Below, piece by piece: positions 49,397-59,264 of a stretch of 64,000 nt of DNA. The number at the start of each line of letters is the position of its first letter. Position 1 is the stretch's first letter. The stretch is from Kutzneria viridogrisea. GTDB taxonomy: Bacteria > Actinomycetota > Actinomycetes > Mycobacteriales > Pseudonocardiaceae. Under the pieces are notes generated by a model that saw only the letters and a list, made by a program, of their open reading frames with translations, made no database searches and was not told the DNA's origin. A program made the position numbers and the translations under genes. Where the stretch lies: the NCBI GenBank assembly GCA_014138725.1, contig JACJID010000003.1:1116001-1180000 (forward strand), written 5' to 3'.

Positions 49397-50677
49397 CTAG
49401 ACCGCGGGCTCGGGCACCCGCAGCAGGGCGCGCGCCGCCAGCAGGGCCGCGGCCGCGATCAGCACGCCGACCACGAGGAACACGGCGCGCAGCGAGGTCT
49501 GCACGGCCAACGGTCCGGCGAGTCCCGCCCCCAGGGGCATGAACCCCCAGGTCAGCACCCGGTAGGTGCTGCTGACCCTGCCCATCATGCGGCTTGGGGT
49601 CAACCGCTGGCGACGGCTGGCGGCCAGCACGTTCCAGCCGCCCACCGCGCAGCCGACCACGAGGTAGCCGAGCACAGCTGTGGCCACCGAGGGCACCGCG
49701 CCGACCAGGACCATGCCCGCACCGAGCAGCACCAGCGATCCGATCATGACCGGCCCGTCGCCGACCTTGCCCGCCAGCAGGGGGCTCACCCTGGCGGCGA
49801 GCAGGGTGCCCAGCGACAGGGCGATGAGCATCGCGGACATCACGGCGGCCGGTGCGCCGAGGGTCTGCACCACGTAGAGCGCGGTGACCGCGTTGGCCGC
49901 GCTGACCGCGAACGCCGTGATCATCACCGTGCCGACCAGCGCCCTCAGGCCCCGGCTGCGCAGCAGGAACCGCCCACCCTCCAGCAGGTCGGCGCGCAAC
50001 CGGACGAGCGCGGACCGCTGGTCGCCGGGGGCGGGCTCGCCGCGCTCGGGCACCACGTCGGGCAGCCGCGCCACCTCGACGGCGGCCACCAGGAAGGCCA
50101 GCGCGTTCAGCGCGAAGCACAGCGCGGGCGGCCAGGCCAGCACGAGGCCGTCACCCGCGGGCTCGGCGGCCAGCACCAGGCCCGCGGCCAACGGGCCAGC
50201 CAGGTCCAGGCCGATCGTCTCCGCCGTGACGAACCAGCCGTTGGCCCTGTCCAGGTCCTCCGGACCGGCCAGTTCCACCAGCAGGAGCTGCTCGGCGGAG
50301 TCGGCGAAGGTCTGCGCGGAGGTGACCAGGAAGGCGAACACCACCAGCACCAGCACGCCCGCCTGGTTGACCAGCACCAGACCGGCCAGCGCGGCGGTCA
50401 GCAGCGCGCGGGCGCTGTGCGCGCAGAGCACGACCGTGCGGGGACGCATGCGGTCGACCAGGGCACCCGCGGGCAACGAGACCAGGAGCCACGGGAGCAC
50501 CTCGGCGACGGCGACGGCGGAGACGGCGAGCGGGTCGCGGGTGCTGATCGCGGCGAACACGGGCAGAGCGGTGACCCTGATGCCGTCCCCGACGAGCGCG
50601 ATGAACCAGACCCGGAGGAGTCGCCGGAAGGCGGGCGTGCGAATGCCGTGCCGGACTGGTGGTGGATCCGCGGTCAC
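49397..50677 (-). CDS. MFS exporter (EntS/MFS_3-like)
   Basis: A 426-aa integral membrane protein with 12 helices. It starts FRRLLRVWFIALVGDGIRV, with DRMRPRTVVLCAHSARALL in the TM2-3 loop, resembling the MFS_3 exporters that include the enterobactin exporter EntS and macrolide pumps. GTG 50677 with AGAGGA six bases upstream is preferred to 50707. It is divergent from the 49-aa peptide gene across a 350-base regulatory region; export of that peptide is possible but only suggested by proximity. Confidence 0.87.
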   Translation of the reverse strand: MTADPPPVRHGIRTPAFRRLLRVWFIALVGDGIRVTALPVFAAISTRDPLAVSAVAVAEVLPWLLVSLPAGALVDRMRPRTVVLCAHSARALLTAALAGLVLVNQAGVLVLVVFAFLVTSAQTFADSAEQLLLVELAGPEDLDRANGWFVTAETIGLDLAGPLAAGLVLAAEPAGDGLVLAWPPALCFALNALAFLVAAVEVARLPDVVPERGEPAPGDQRSALVRLRADLLEGGRFLLRSRGLRALVGTVMITAFAVSAANAVTALYVVQTLGAPAAVMSAMLIALSLGTLLAARVSPLLAGKVGDGPVMIGSLVLLGAGMVLVGAVPSVATAVLGYLVVGCAVGGWNVLAASRRQRLTPSRMMGRVSSTYRVLTWGFMPLGAGLAGPLAVQTSLRAVFLVVGVLIAAAALLAARALLRVPEPAV

Positions 50678-51027
50678 GTCGGTCCTCTCGGCCCGCGGGG
50701 AACGCATGTGGCGGTGCGTCCCAGCCCCTCGACCACGGCGCGATTGCTGTAGGTGACCGAGGACCTGCTGTCAGTGTGCGCCGACAGTACCTATCGGCGC
50801 AGTCCCGGTGAAGACCGACATCGACCGCCAGTTAAAGTGATCACAGTCACATGACCACTCGGGGGAACCCGTACCGCCAAACGGTCTCGATCCGATTGAC
50901 AACGCAAAGCCGCCGGTTTGGCGGCTTGTCTTAGCGGCCACCCCGGGCTTAGCTTTTCACCTGTACGGGTCTTGCATCTCGCGCCAGGCCCCGAAACCTG
51001 CCGCCGAACCTCGCAGGAGGACACGCC
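50678..51027. promoter_or_regulatory. 350-base divergent promoter region with TTGACA and hairpin
   Basis: Between the MFS exporter and the peptide gene. TTGACA at 50896-50901 is a good -35 element reading towards the peptide. Just after it, AAGCCGCC-GGTTT-GGCGGCTT (50907-50927) forms a hairpin or operator, and its right half also pairs imperfectly with CGCCAAACGG at about 50876. No clear -10 hexamer was seen at ideal spacing. No open frame of note on either strand. Confidence 0.4.
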
Positions 51028-51177
51028 ATGTACACCACTCACCTCCGCGACGCCCGGCAAGCCATCACCCATTCGGGTGGCACTGCCATTGAGTTTCACT
51101 CTGGGGTACGGGTCAACGGCCCTGGTCTGCACAGCGATGGTGTGCGCGTGAACCGTGGTGGCGTGCGGGTCAACTGA
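51028..51177 (+). CDS. 49-aa peptide with three GVRVN repeats, unknown function
   Basis: A short gene easily missed because of its size. ATG 51028 is preceded by a perfect AGGAGG (51015-51020), and the frame is followed by a hairpin at 51190-51217. The peptide begins MYTTHLRDARQAITHSGG and ends with GVRVN three times (residues 26-30, 39-43 and 45-49), with GPGLHSD between the first two. It has no Cys or Lys, no signal peptide and no membrane helix. The head-and-repeat layout resembles a modified-peptide precursor (leader plus repeated core) or a small amyloid-like or DNA-binding peptide. No modifying enzyme is adjacent; an MFS exporter is divergent. I do not recognise the family. Confidence 0.65.
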   Translation: MYTTHLRDARQAITHSGGTAIEFHSGVRVNGPGLHSDGVRVNRGGVRVN

Positions 51178-51189
51178 ACTCGCCGCACC

Positions 51190-51217
51190 GTGTCGGCCAC
51201 CTGGCGGCAGCCGACAC
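51190..51217. terminator. Hairpin after the 49-aa peptide gene
   Basis: GTGTCGGC/GCCGACAC 8-bp arms with a 12-base loop, twelve bases past the stop. Confidence 0.6.
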
Positions 51218-51250
51218 AACGGGCAGCACGCAGGACCAGGACAGCACACC

Positions 51251-51306
51251 GGGCGAGCCGGCCGCGTGACGAGGGGTCTCTACACCCTCACGCGGCCGGC
51301 TCGCCC
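51251..51306. terminator. Large bidirectional hairpin overlapping the HNH gene stop
   Basis: 19-bp perfect stem (51251-51269 with 51288-51306) and an 18-base loop. The right arm contains the last codons and stop of the convergent HNH gene. Confidence 0.85.
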
Positions 51307-51842
51307 AGGTATGGCAGCCATTGGGGATCGGCGTCGGCCACACCCGCGAGCAGCCGCCAGTGCGGCCCGCGCGGGGCGGTCGGCGCGATCAGGAGCCTCC
51401 ATCCCAGTTCGGACAACAGCTTGTCCGCCTTGCGGTGGTTGCACTTGGCGCAGCAGGCGACGCAGTTCTGCCAGGTGTGGGGGCCACCCCGGCTGCGCGG
51501 CACGACGTGGTCGATGGTCTCCGCCCGCCCGCCGCAGTAGGCGCAGCGGTAGCGGTCCCGGTGCATCAGTCCCGCCCGGGTCAGCGGGACACGGCCGCGG
51601 TAGGGCACGCGCACGTAGGTGGACAGCCTGATCACCGAGGGCACCTCGAGGCTGGCCGTGGAGGAATGCAGCACCAGCCCGGCGGGATCGCCGTGCACCA
51701 CCTCGGCCTTGCCGCAGACGACCAGCACCACCGCGCGTCGCAGCGGTAACGCGGTGAGCGGCTCGAAGGTGGCGTTGAGCAGGAGCACCCGGCGCCGTCC
51801 CCAGGTCGGCCCCCCTGGCGCGCGCGGCCCGTGCTGCCCCAT
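51288..51842 (-). CDS. HNH endonuclease family protein (Rv2469c-like)
   Basis: A protein of about 184 aa. RRVLLLNATFEPLTALPLRRAV is a conserved N-terminal block, and the HNH domain follows: CAYCGG, IDHVVPRSRGG (catalytic His), WQNCVACCAKCN and HRKADK. The two CxxC pairs bind structural zinc. Such proteins are near-universal in actinobacteria and their role is unknown; a nicking or restriction-like nuclease is possible. The start is uncertain: ATG 51842 gives a compact protein, while the frame stays open to 51971. Position equals Rv2469c. It ends in a strong hairpin. The 263 bases upstream (51843-52105) show no other gene. Confidence 0.87.
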   Translation of the reverse strand: MGQHGPRAPGGPTWGRRRVLLLNATFEPLTALPLRRAVVLVVCGKAEVVHGDPAGLVLHSSTASLEVPSVIRLSTYVRVPYRGRVPLTRAGLMHRDRYRCAYCGGRAETIDHVVPRSRGGPHTWQNCVACCAKCNHRKADKLLSELGWRLLIAPTAPRGPHWRLLAGVADADPQWLPYLGEPAA

Positions 51843-52105
51843 CAACCTGTCGGATCCCACGCTGGCTACGTGGCCCACGACGGACTGGGGCAGGGCGTCA
51901 CTGCACGAAGGGACCCGCGGCGCGAACCCTGGACGAGGGGCGCCGATCGGAGTCGGTTGTCGGTCGGGCACGCGACCACCTCCACCGGTGCTGCCCTAGT
52001 CGACCACAGATGACCCGTCCAGCGCACGTGTGATAACCGACATGTCATGAACCCGTCGCGAAAACCCTGCTGAACCGAGCCCTAACGGCGATCGTTTTCA
52101 CTTAG

Positions 52106-54250
52106 GTGGCTACCCTTCCGAAGATGACGAAGGCTCTCCCCGGCATCGTGACCTACCCGAAGGCACCGCGCCTCGACCTGGTCGAAGACCTGCACGGCCA
52201 CCCGGTCGCCGATCCCTACCGCTGGTTGGAGGACCCCGCCGACCAGCGCACCGTGGACTGGTCCCAGGACCAGGACGCGCTGACCGGGGCCTGGCTGTCC
52301 GGGCTGCCTGGCCGCGAGCCCCTGGAGTCGCGGCTGCACGAACTGCTGCGCGCCGGTTCGGTGGGCGTGCCCGTCTGGCGGTCGGGGCGGGCCTTCTTCA
52401 CCCGCCGTGCCCCCGGCGAGGAGCACCCCTCGGTGTGGCTACGCGAGGCGGACGGCAGCGAGTGCGTCCTGATCGACGTGGCCGCACTCGACGAGTCGGG
52501 CAGCACGACCCTGGACACCTGGTCGCCAAGCCGCGAGGGCACGCTGCTGGCCTACCAGGTGTCGGTCGGCGGCAACGAGCACTCCCTGCTGCACGTGCTG
52601 GACGTGGACAGCGGCGAGCTGGTCGAGGGCCCGATCGACCGCTGCCGGTACAGCCCGATCGGCTGGCTGCCCGGTGGGGCCGAGTTCTTCTACGTGCGGC
52701 AGGTCCCCGCCGACCAGGTGCCCGAGGGCGAGGAGCTGTTCCACCGCCGGGTCTGGCGGCACCGGGTGGGCACCGACCCGTCCACCGACGTGGTCGTGCA
52801 CGGCGAGGGCATGGACCCCACCTACTACTTCGGGGTGAGCACCTCGCAGGACGGGCGCTGGCTGGTCGTCGACGGCCGCCGGGGCACGACGCAGCGCGAG
52901 GCCGTGTGGATCTGCGACCTGCACCAGGAGACGCCGGCCATGCGCGAGGTGCTCTCGGACTCCGCGGGCGCCCGCTGTGACGCCTGGGTGGCCGCCGACG
53001 GTCGGCTGTACCTGCTCACGACCTTGGACGCGCCCCGCGGCAGGCTGTGCGTCGCCGACCCCGAGCACCCCACCCCGGAGGCGTGGACCGAGCTCGTACC
53101 GGAGGAGGACGACTCCGTCCTCAACGACGCGCACCTCCTCGGTGATGTGCACGCGCACAACGCTCGTCTGGTGCTGCTGCGCACGCGCCACGCCGTTTCC
53201 GAGCTCCACCTGCACATCCCGGAGACCGGCGCGCACGAGGGCGTTGTGCCGCTGCCCAGCACGGGCTCGGTGCACGGGCTGTCCGTGGTCGACGCGCACA
53301 CCCCGTCCGGCGCCGACACGCTGTGGCTGGGCTGGACCGACTTCACCACCCCGGTCTGCGTCCGCGCGTTCCGGCTGGGCGCCGCGGAGACCACGCTGTG
53401 GGCCGCCGCCCCGGGCAGTGTGGCGGTGCCCGACGTGCACACCCAGCAGCTGGCCTACCGCTCCGCCGACGGCACCGTGGTGCGGATGTTCGTGATCTCC
53501 CGCTCCAGCCACCCCGACCAGCCCCGCCCGGTGCTGATGACCGGCTACGGCGGCTTCGCGGTCAGCCGCCGCCCCGGCTACAACAGCTCCGCCCTGGCCT
53601 GGGTGCAGGCGGGCGGTGTCTGGGTGGTCGTCTCCCTGCGCGGCGGCGGCGAGGAGGGTGAGCAGTGGCATCGCGCCGGGATGCGCGAGGCCAAGCAGAA
53701 CGTCTTCGACGATTTCCACGCCGCCGCCGAGCACCTGATCCGCACCGGCTGGACCACTCCCGAGCAACTGGCGATCATGGGTGGTTCGAATGGCGGACTG
53801 CTCGTGGGCGCGGCGTTGACCCAAAGGCCGGAGCTGTACCGCGCCGTGGTGTGTTCCGCGCCACTGTTGGACATGGTGCGCTACGAGCGGTTTCTGCTGG
53901 GCAGGCTGTGGGCGGAGGAGTACGGCAGCGCCTCGGTGGCCGAGGAGTTGGCTTGGCTGCTGGCTTATTCCCCGTACCATCGCGTCTGCGAGGACGTCGA
54001 GTACCCGACAGTGCTGTTCACCGTGTTCGAGTCCGACAGCAGGGTTGATCCCAACCACGCGCGCAAGATGTGCGCCGCGTTGCAGCACGCGACCAGTGGG
54101 GATCCCACCAAGCGGCCCGTCCTGATCCGCCGGGAGACCGAGGTCGGTCACGCGGGTCGTTCGCTGTCCAGGGGTGTCCGCCTTGCCGTGGACGAACTCG
54201 GCTTCCTCGCCAACGCAGTCGGTCTGGACCTGGAGGCACTGAGCACATGA
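52106..54250 (+). CDS. Prolyl oligopeptidase family serine peptidase (S9A)
   Basis: A 714-aa cytoplasmic peptidase that cuts short proline-containing peptides. [17 protein letters not shown] at the N-terminus is typical of the family, a seven-bladed propeller spans about 80-430, and the alpha/beta-hydrolase domain has [13 protein letters not shown] (Ser), [12 protein letters not shown] (Asp) and REVGHAGR-like ETEVGHAGR (His). All three catalytic residues are present. GTG 52106 or ATG 52124 may be the start; neither has a strong ribosome site. Its stop overlaps the mscS start (ATGA). Confidence 0.93.
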   Translation: MATLPKMTKALPGIVTYPKAPRLDLVEDLHGHPVADPYRWLEDPADQRTVDWSQDQDALTGAWLSGLPGREPLESRLHELLRAGSVGVPVWRSGRAFFTRRAPGEEHPSVWLREADGSECVLIDVAALDESGSTTLDTWSPSREGTLLAYQVSVGGNEHSLLHVLDVDSGELVEGPIDRCRYSPIGWLPGGAEFFYVRQVPADQVPEGEELFHRRVWRHRVGTDPSTDVVVHGEGMDPTYYFGVSTSQDGRWLVVDGRRGTTQREAVWICDLHQETPAMREVLSDSAGARCDAWVAADGRLYLLTTLDAPRGRLCVADPEHPTPEAWTELVPEEDDSVLNDAHLLGDVHAHNARLVLLRTRHAVSELHLHIPETGAHEGVVPLPSTGSVHGLSVVDAHTPSGADTLWLGWTDFTTPVCVRAFRLGAAETTLWAAAPGSVAVPDVHTQQLAYRSADGTVVRMFVISRSSHPDQPRPVLMTGYGGFAVSRRPGYNSSALAWVQAGGVWVVVSLRGGGEEGEQWHRAGMREAKQNVFDDFHAAAEHLIRTGWTTPEQLAIMGGSNGGLLVGAALTQRPELYRAVVCSAPLLDMVRYERFLLGRLWAEEYGSASVAEELAWLLAYSPYHRVCEDVEYPTVLFTVFESDSRVDPNHARKMCAALQHATSGDPTKRPVLIRRETEVGHAGRSLSRGVRLAVDELGFLANAVGLDLEALST

Positions 54251-55236
54251 GCGGGCAGGGCAACGACGTGGTGTTAGCGGCGAACTGGTTCGCCGACAAC
54301 TGGCCGTCGTTGGTCACCGGTGCGATTCAGATCGTGGTCATCCTCGCGGTGGCCCTGGCGGTGCGTGCGCTCGTCCACCGGGCGATCGACAAGCTGACCA
54401 AGGGCACCGGCGAGATCCCGCCGCTGCTGCGCCCGCTGCGTGAGCGGGCACCGCAGGCGGTGGGCGTGCAGCGGTCCGAGCGCCGCAGGCAGCGGGCCAT
54501 GACCATCGGCTCGATGCTCAAGTCGGTGACCACCCTGCTGGTCTACGGCGTCGCCTTCATCACCGCGATGCAGGTGCTCGGCCTGCCGCTGACCCCGATC
54601 ATCGCCTCGGTGTCGGTGGTGGGCGTCGCGGTCGGCTTCGGCGCGCAGAGCCTGGTCCGCGACTTCCTGTCCGGCATCTTCATGATGCTGGAGGACCAGT
54701 ACGGGGTCGGCGACGTGATCGACGTCGGGCAGGCCACCGGCACCGTGGAGTCGGTGGGGCTGCGCGTGACGACCCTGCGCGACGTCAACGGCACCGTCTG
54801 GTACGTCCGCAACGGCGAGGTGGCCCGCGTGGGCAACTCCAGCCAGGGCTTCGCGGTGGCCGTGGTGGACGTGCCGCTGGGCCACCACGGCAGCCTGGAC
54901 CAGGCGCTGGACGTGCTCGGCGAGGTCGCGGAGAAGGCCGTCGCCCAGGAGCCGCTGTCCGAGGACGTGCTGGAGGCCCCTCAGGTGCTCGGCGTGGAGA
55001 AGGTCACCCCGGAGAGCATCACGCTGCGGCTGACGGTGAAGGTCCGGCCCGGCAGACAGTGGGCCACCCAGCGCACACTGCGGGCGCGGGTCATGGCGGC
55101 GTTCGTGGCGGCCGGGATCGAGCCCCCGGTGGTGCGCCACCAGAGCCTGGGCGAGCCCGAGCCGCCCAAGCCGCAGCCCGCGCGGGCCAGCAAGTCCGGT
55201 GGAGAGGACTCCAAGAACGTCGACCTCGGGTTCTGA
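54247..55236 (+). CDS. MscS-family small-conductance mechanosensitive channel
   Basis: A 329-aa membrane protein. TM1 is near residues 22-42, two more helices follow, and the pore-lining TM3 with the beta domain is [29 protein letters not shown] and [11 protein letters not shown], the classic MscS signature. A cytoplasmic alpha/beta vestibule follows, and the last 35 residues form a Pro/Lys-rich tail. It opens under membrane tension to release solutes during osmotic downshift. Translationally coupled to the prolyl oligopeptidase by ATGA; glbO follows 31 bases later, so all may share a transcript. Confidence 0.92.
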   Translation: MSGQGNDVVLAANWFADNWPSLVTGAIQIVVILAVALAVRALVHRAIDKLTKGTGEIPPLLRPLRERAPQAVGVQRSERRRQRAMTIGSMLKSVTTLLVYGVAFITAMQVLGLPLTPIIASVSVVGVAVGFGAQSLVRDFLSGIFMMLEDQYGVGDVIDVGQATGTVESVGLRVTTLRDVNGTVWYVRNGEVARVGNSSQGFAVAVVDVPLGHHGSLDQALDVLGEVAEKAVAQEPLSEDVLEAPQVLGVEKVTPESITLRLTVKVRPGRQWATQRTLRARVMAAFVAAGIEPPVVRHQSLGEPEPPKPQPARASKSGGEDSKNVDLGF

Positions 55237-55267
55237 CCTGGACCGCGAGGATGCGAGGATTGGGCAC

Positions 55268-55651
55268 GTGGTGACGCCGCAGAGTTTCTACGAGGCCGTC
55301 GGCGGCGAGCAGACCTTCCGCCGCATCGTCGCGCGCTTCTACGAGGAAGTCGCCAAGGACGAGATCCTCCGCCCGATGTACCCCGAGGAGGACCTCGGGC
55401 CCGCGGAGGAGCGGCTGCTGCTGTTCCTGATGCAGTACTGGGGCGGCCCGCACACCTACTCGGAGCAGCGCGGGCACCCACGCCTGCGGATGCGGCACTC
55501 CCCGTTCCAGATCGGCCCCCTGGCGCGCGACGCCTGGCTGCGCTGCATGCGCGTGGCCGTGGACGAGGCCGGTCTGGCCGAGCCCGCGCGGCAGCAACTG
55601 TGGGAGTACCTGGAGATGGCCGCCAACAGCATGGTCAACAGCTGGGTGTGA
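55268..55651 (+). CDS. glbO: Group II truncated hemoglobin (GlbO)
   Basis: A 127-aa 2-over-2 globin. [23 protein letters not shown] is helices [17 protein letters not shown] contains the conserved Trp-Gly-Gly-Pro of TrHb[11 protein letters not shown] gives the proximal His, and DAWLRCM has the distal TrpG8. In mycobacteria this protein binds oxygen and detoxifies NO or peroxide at the membrane. GTG 55268 (or 55271) follows GAGGATT. Position equals Rv2470. Confidence 0.95.
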   Translation: MVTPQSFYEAVGGEQTFRRIVARFYEEVAKDEILRPMYPEEDLGPAEERLLLFLMQYWGGPHTYSEQRGHPRLRMRHSPFQIGPLARDAWLRCMRVAVDEAGLAEPARQQLWEYLEMAANSMVNSWV

Positions 55652-55757
55652 AGATCGGCTCGGTGAGAACCATCACTGCACGGTTGAGCACTGTTTTCCC
55701 GCTGGCGTAACCCATATGGGGACAACCGCTCCCTGACGAGTGGCAGGATGACTCTTC

Positions 55758-57353
55758 GTGCGACGATCCGCTGACCTTCCCACGGAGATCGCCGAGAAGT
55801 CGGCCTGGTGGCGTGATGCCGTGTTCTACCAGGTGTACGTCCGGTCCTTCGCCGACTCCGACGCCGACGGCGTCGGTGACCTGGAGGGGATCCGGGCCCG
55901 GCTGGGCTACCTGGAGCTGCTGGGTGTGCAGGCGCTGTGGCTGACCCCGTTCTACCGCTCCCCCATGGCCGACCACGGCTACGACGTGGCCGACCCCAGG
56001 GACGTGGACCCGCTGTTCGGCGACCTGGCCGCGTTCGACCGGCTGGTCGCGGACGCGCACAGCCGGGGCATCCGGATCACGATCGACCTGGTGCCCAACC
56101 ACTCCAGCGACCAGCACGAGTGGTTCCAGGCCGCGCTGCGCACCACCCCGGGCAGCCCTGAGCGGGAGCGGTACCACTTCCGCGAGGGCCGGGGCAACGA
56201 CGGCTCCGCCCCGCCCAACAACTGGACCAGCATCTTCGGCGGCCCGGCGTGGACCAGGCTGCCCGACGGGCAGTGGTACCTGCACCTGTTCGCCCCGGAG
56301 CAGCCCGACCTGAACTGGGCCAACCCCGAGGTGCGCGCCGACCTGGAGCGCACGCTGCGGTTCTGGCTGGACCGCGGGGTGGACGGGTTCCGCATCGACG
56401 TGGCGCACGGCATGTCCAAGCCCTACGGCCTGCCGGACATGGACCCGCGTGCGGGCCAGGGCGCCGGGGTGCTGCACGACAACGTGCTCGACCCCCGGTT
56501 CGACGACGAGGGTGTGCACGAGATCCACCGCATGATCCGCAAGGTGCTCGACGAGTACCCGAACGCGATGGCCGTCGGCGAGATCTGGGTCAAGGAGAAC
56601 GAGCGGTTCACCCGCTACCTGCGCGCCGACGAGCTGCACCTGGGCTTCAACTTCCGCCTGGTGGAGGCCGAGTTCGACGCCGACTCGGTGCGGCAGGCGA
56701 TCGAGTCCTCGCTGGCGGCGGTGACCTACGTCGACTCGCCGCCCACCTGGACACTGTCCAACCACGACGTGGTACGGCACGCCACCCGCTACGGCGAGGG
56801 CGAGACGGGGCGTCGGCGGGCGCGGGCCATGGCGCTGGTGGAACTGGCGCTGCCCGGCGTGGTGTACCTGTACAACGGCGAGGAACTCGGGCTGCCCAAC
56901 GTGGAGCTGCCGGACTGGGCGCTGCAGGACCCGATCTGGACGCGGTCCGGGCACGCCGAGCGCGGCCGGGACGGCTGCCGGGTGCCGATCCCGTGGGAGT
57001 CCGATCGGCCGCCGTTCGGCTTCTCCTCGGGCGAGGCGACCTGGCTGCCGATGCCGCACGAGTGGGCCGGGCTGACGGTCGAGGCGCAGCTGGAGGACCC
57101 CGAGTCGATGCTCTCGCTCTACCGGCACGCCGTGGAGCTGCGCAAGACGCACGAGGCGTTCGCCGGTGAGGACCTGGAGTGGTACGGCGCACCGCCCGGC
57201 TGCTTCGCGTTCCGCCGCAAGGGCGGGGGCCTGATCTGCGCGCTGAACACCGGCGGCGCCCCGGTGCCGCTGCCGCCCGGCGAGGTGCTGCTGTCCAGCG
57301 GTCCGATGGCCGGGGACCACCTGCCCCCGGACACCGCGGTCTGGCTGGTCTGA
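55758..57353 (+). CDS. aglA: Alpha-glucosidase (GH13), AglA-like
   Basis: A 531-aa alpha-glucosidase of the oligo-1,6-glucosidase/maltase branch of GH13. Conserved regions: DLVPNHSSDQH, DGFRIDVAHG (nucleophile Asp), VGEIWV (acid/base Glu) and LSNHDVVRH (transition-state Asp); WWRDAVFYQVYVRSFADSD opens the barrel. No signal peptide. The GTG start at 55758 gives a normal N-terminus. It matches Rv2471 by order and direction, directly after glbO. Confidence 0.94.
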   Translation: MRRSADLPTEIAEKSAWWRDAVFYQVYVRSFADSDADGVGDLEGIRARLGYLELLGVQALWLTPFYRSPMADHGYDVADPRDVDPLFGDLAAFDRLVADAHSRGIRITIDLVPNHSSDQHEWFQAALRTTPGSPERERYHFREGRGNDGSAPPNNWTSIFGGPAWTRLPDGQWYLHLFAPEQPDLNWANPEVRADLERTLRFWLDRGVDGFRIDVAHGMSKPYGLPDMDPRAGQGAGVLHDNVLDPRFDDEGVHEIHRMIRKVLDEYPNAMAVGEIWVKENERFTRYLRADELHLGFNFRLVEAEFDADSVRQAIESSLAAVTYVDSPPTWTLSNHDVVRHATRYGEGETGRRRARAMALVELALPGVVYLYNGEELGLPNVELPDWALQDPIWTRSGHAERGRDGCRVPIPWESDRPPFGFSSGEATWLPMPHEWAGLTVEAQLEDPESMLSLYRHAVELRKTHEAFAGEDLEWYGAPPGCFAFRRKGGGLICALNTGGAPVPLPPGEVLLSSGPMAGDHLPPDTAVWLV

Positions 57354-57416
57354 CCGACAGCAAAGGTTTACCGCGCGTTCCGGGGCCATTGGCACCGGCC
57401 AAGTAGCTTGCGCGCC

Positions 57417-59258
57417 ATGAGCGATGCGAGCCGGAGAACGTTCCTGCGCGGTGCTGGCCTGCTCGGCGCCGGGGTCGCCGCGACGAGCGCCCTCGGCGCG
57501 ACCGCGGCCCCGGCGGGCGCGAGCCCGCTGAGCTGGCAGCCCGACCCGGACGATCCCAGGTTCACCGTGGTGGTCATGCCCGACACCCAGTACCTGTTCG
57601 ACGCCGACCGGGGCGACTCGGCACCGCTGGACGCCTCGCTGCGGTACGTGCTGGGTGGCAGCGAGGACAACATCGTGTTCCTGTGCCACCTCGGCGACCT
57701 CACCGAGCACGGCCAGCCCGGTGAGATCGAGCAGATCGGCCAGTCCTTCCGGGCACTCGACAGGCAGCGCGCCGCGTACAGCGTGCTCGCGGGCAACCAC
57801 GACGTGAACTCCTCGACCGACGACCAGCGCGGCACCACCCCGTACCTGGCGACGTTCGGTCCGCAGCGGTTCCGCACCTCACCGACCTTCCGCGGTGCCA
57901 GCAAGGACGGCTACAACAGCTACCACGTGTTCCGCGCCGCCGGACAGGACTGGCTCGTGCTGGCGATGGACTGGCGCCCGTCCGCGGCCGGGTTCGCCTG
58001 GGCTCGGGACGTGCTCGGCAAGCACCCGCGCACCCCGGTCATCCTCACCACGCACGAACTCGCCTACGCCGATGACGCCGGCCAGGCGACCGTGTCGGAG
58101 TTCGGCAGGCGCCTGTGGGACGAACTGATCAACGATCACGACCAGGTCTTCCTGACGCTCAACGGGCACTACTGGCCGCCTGGCCGCACCGTGTTGCGCA
58201 ACAGGGCGGGCAACGAGGTGCACGTGCACATCGCCAACTACCAGGACCGCTACTACGGTGGCAGCGCGATGATCCGGCTCTACCGGTTCGACCTCGCCCG
58301 TAACGTGATCGACGTGCGCACCGTGTCACCCTGGCTGCTCGAACGCGCCTCGGACCGGCTCAACGAACTGAACCGGTTGGAGATCGAGTTGAGCGGTCCG
58401 GTCAACTACTTCACCGTGCCGATCGACTTCACGCGGCGGTTCAGCGGGTTCGCCCCGAAGCCCGCGCCCCAACCGCGCCCGGCCCGCGAACTGCTCGTCC
58501 CCGGCACGGTGGCGTACTGGCGCTTCGACACCGGACGACCGGAGGGCACGCCGCTGGCCGACACGGACACCGTGCGCGACCTCACCGGCCGCGGCAACGA
58601 CCTCACCCGGGTGACGCTGCCGGGCAGCGACGAGTCCGCGCTGGTGTGGTCGGGCGAGTTCCACCAAGGTCAGCCCGCCCATGCGAGCCTGCGCTTCACC
58701 GGCTCGAAGAACCCCGGCCGCGGCGCGTACCTGCGGACCGTCGCCAGCGCACCGCTCAACGCCGCCACCTTCGACCGCGGCTACACCATCGAGGCGTTCG
58801 TCAAGCTGCCCGCGGACTTCAAGGACGGGCAGCACGCATGGTGTGGCGTGTTCTCCCGGCTGGGAAGCGGTGCCGACGCGGGCAAGACCGGTGACGACCC
58901 CAAGGAGCCCGCGGCGACCCTGGCGATCTCCGACGGCGCGGGCTTCCAGTGGGCGGTCTTCCCGCTGAACCAGAACGCGATCTCGACCAACTGGGGACAC
59001 GAACTGCCGCTGGACAAGTGGTGGCACGTGGCGCTGGTCAACGACGGCAGGCACACCACGATGTACGTGGACGGCTGCCCTGTGCTGCGCAACCCGAAGA
59101 CCCCTGCCGCGGGCATCGCCGCGCCACGTACCGGTGGTCGTTGGCTACTCGGGGCGTACGACTACGACCGCACCGTCGACCAGGGCTTCCACGGCTGGAT
59201 CGGCGACGTGCGTGTGGTCGAGCGCCCACTGCGGGTCGCCGAGTTCATGCTGCGCTGA
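57417..59258 (+). CDS. Tat-exported metallophosphoesterase with LamG-like domain
   Basis: A 613-aa secreted enzyme. SRRTFLRGAG is a twin-arginine signal, cut near AGASP. The calcineurin-like domain (about 45-290) has MPDTQY, HLGDLTEHG, LAGNHDVN, TTHELAY and NGHYWPPG, supplying the two-metal site. The C-terminal region (about 365-610) is a concanavalin/LamG-like jelly roll (VAYWRFDTG, TIEAFVKLP, HVALVNDGRHTTMYVDG) that likely binds a glycan or surface. ATG 57417 was chosen because it directly precedes the Tat motif. Substrate is unknown; extracellular phosphate scavenging is a reasonable guess. Confidence 0.9.
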   Translation: MSDASRRTFLRGAGLLGAGVAATSALGATAAPAGASPLSWQPDPDDPRFTVVVMPDTQYLFDADRGDSAPLDASLRYVLGGSEDNIVFLCHLGDLTEHGQPGEIEQIGQSFRALDRQRAAYSVLAGNHDVNSSTDDQRGTTPYLATFGPQRFRTSPTFRGASKDGYNSYHVFRAAGQDWLVLAMDWRPSAAGFAWARDVLGKHPRTPVILTTHELAYADDAGQATVSEFGRRLWDELINDHDQVFLTLNGHYWPPGRTVLRNRAGNEVHVHIANYQDRYYGGSAMIRLYRFDLARNVIDVRTVSPWLLERASDRLNELNRLEIELSGPVNYFTVPIDFTRRFSGFAPKPAPQPRPARELLVPGTVAYWRFDTGRPEGTPLADTDTVRDLTGRGNDLTRVTLPGSDESALVWSGEFHQGQPAHASLRFTGSKNPGRGAYLRTVASAPLNAATFDRGYTIEAFVKLPADFKDGQHAWCGVFSRLGSGADAGKTGDDPKEPAATLAISDGAGFQWAVFPLNQNAISTNWGHELPLDKWWHVALVNDGRHTTMYVDGCPVLRNPKTPAAGIAAPRTGGRWLLGAYDYDRTVDQGFHGWIGDVRVVERPLRVAEFMLR

Positions 59259-59264
59259 GCCGCC

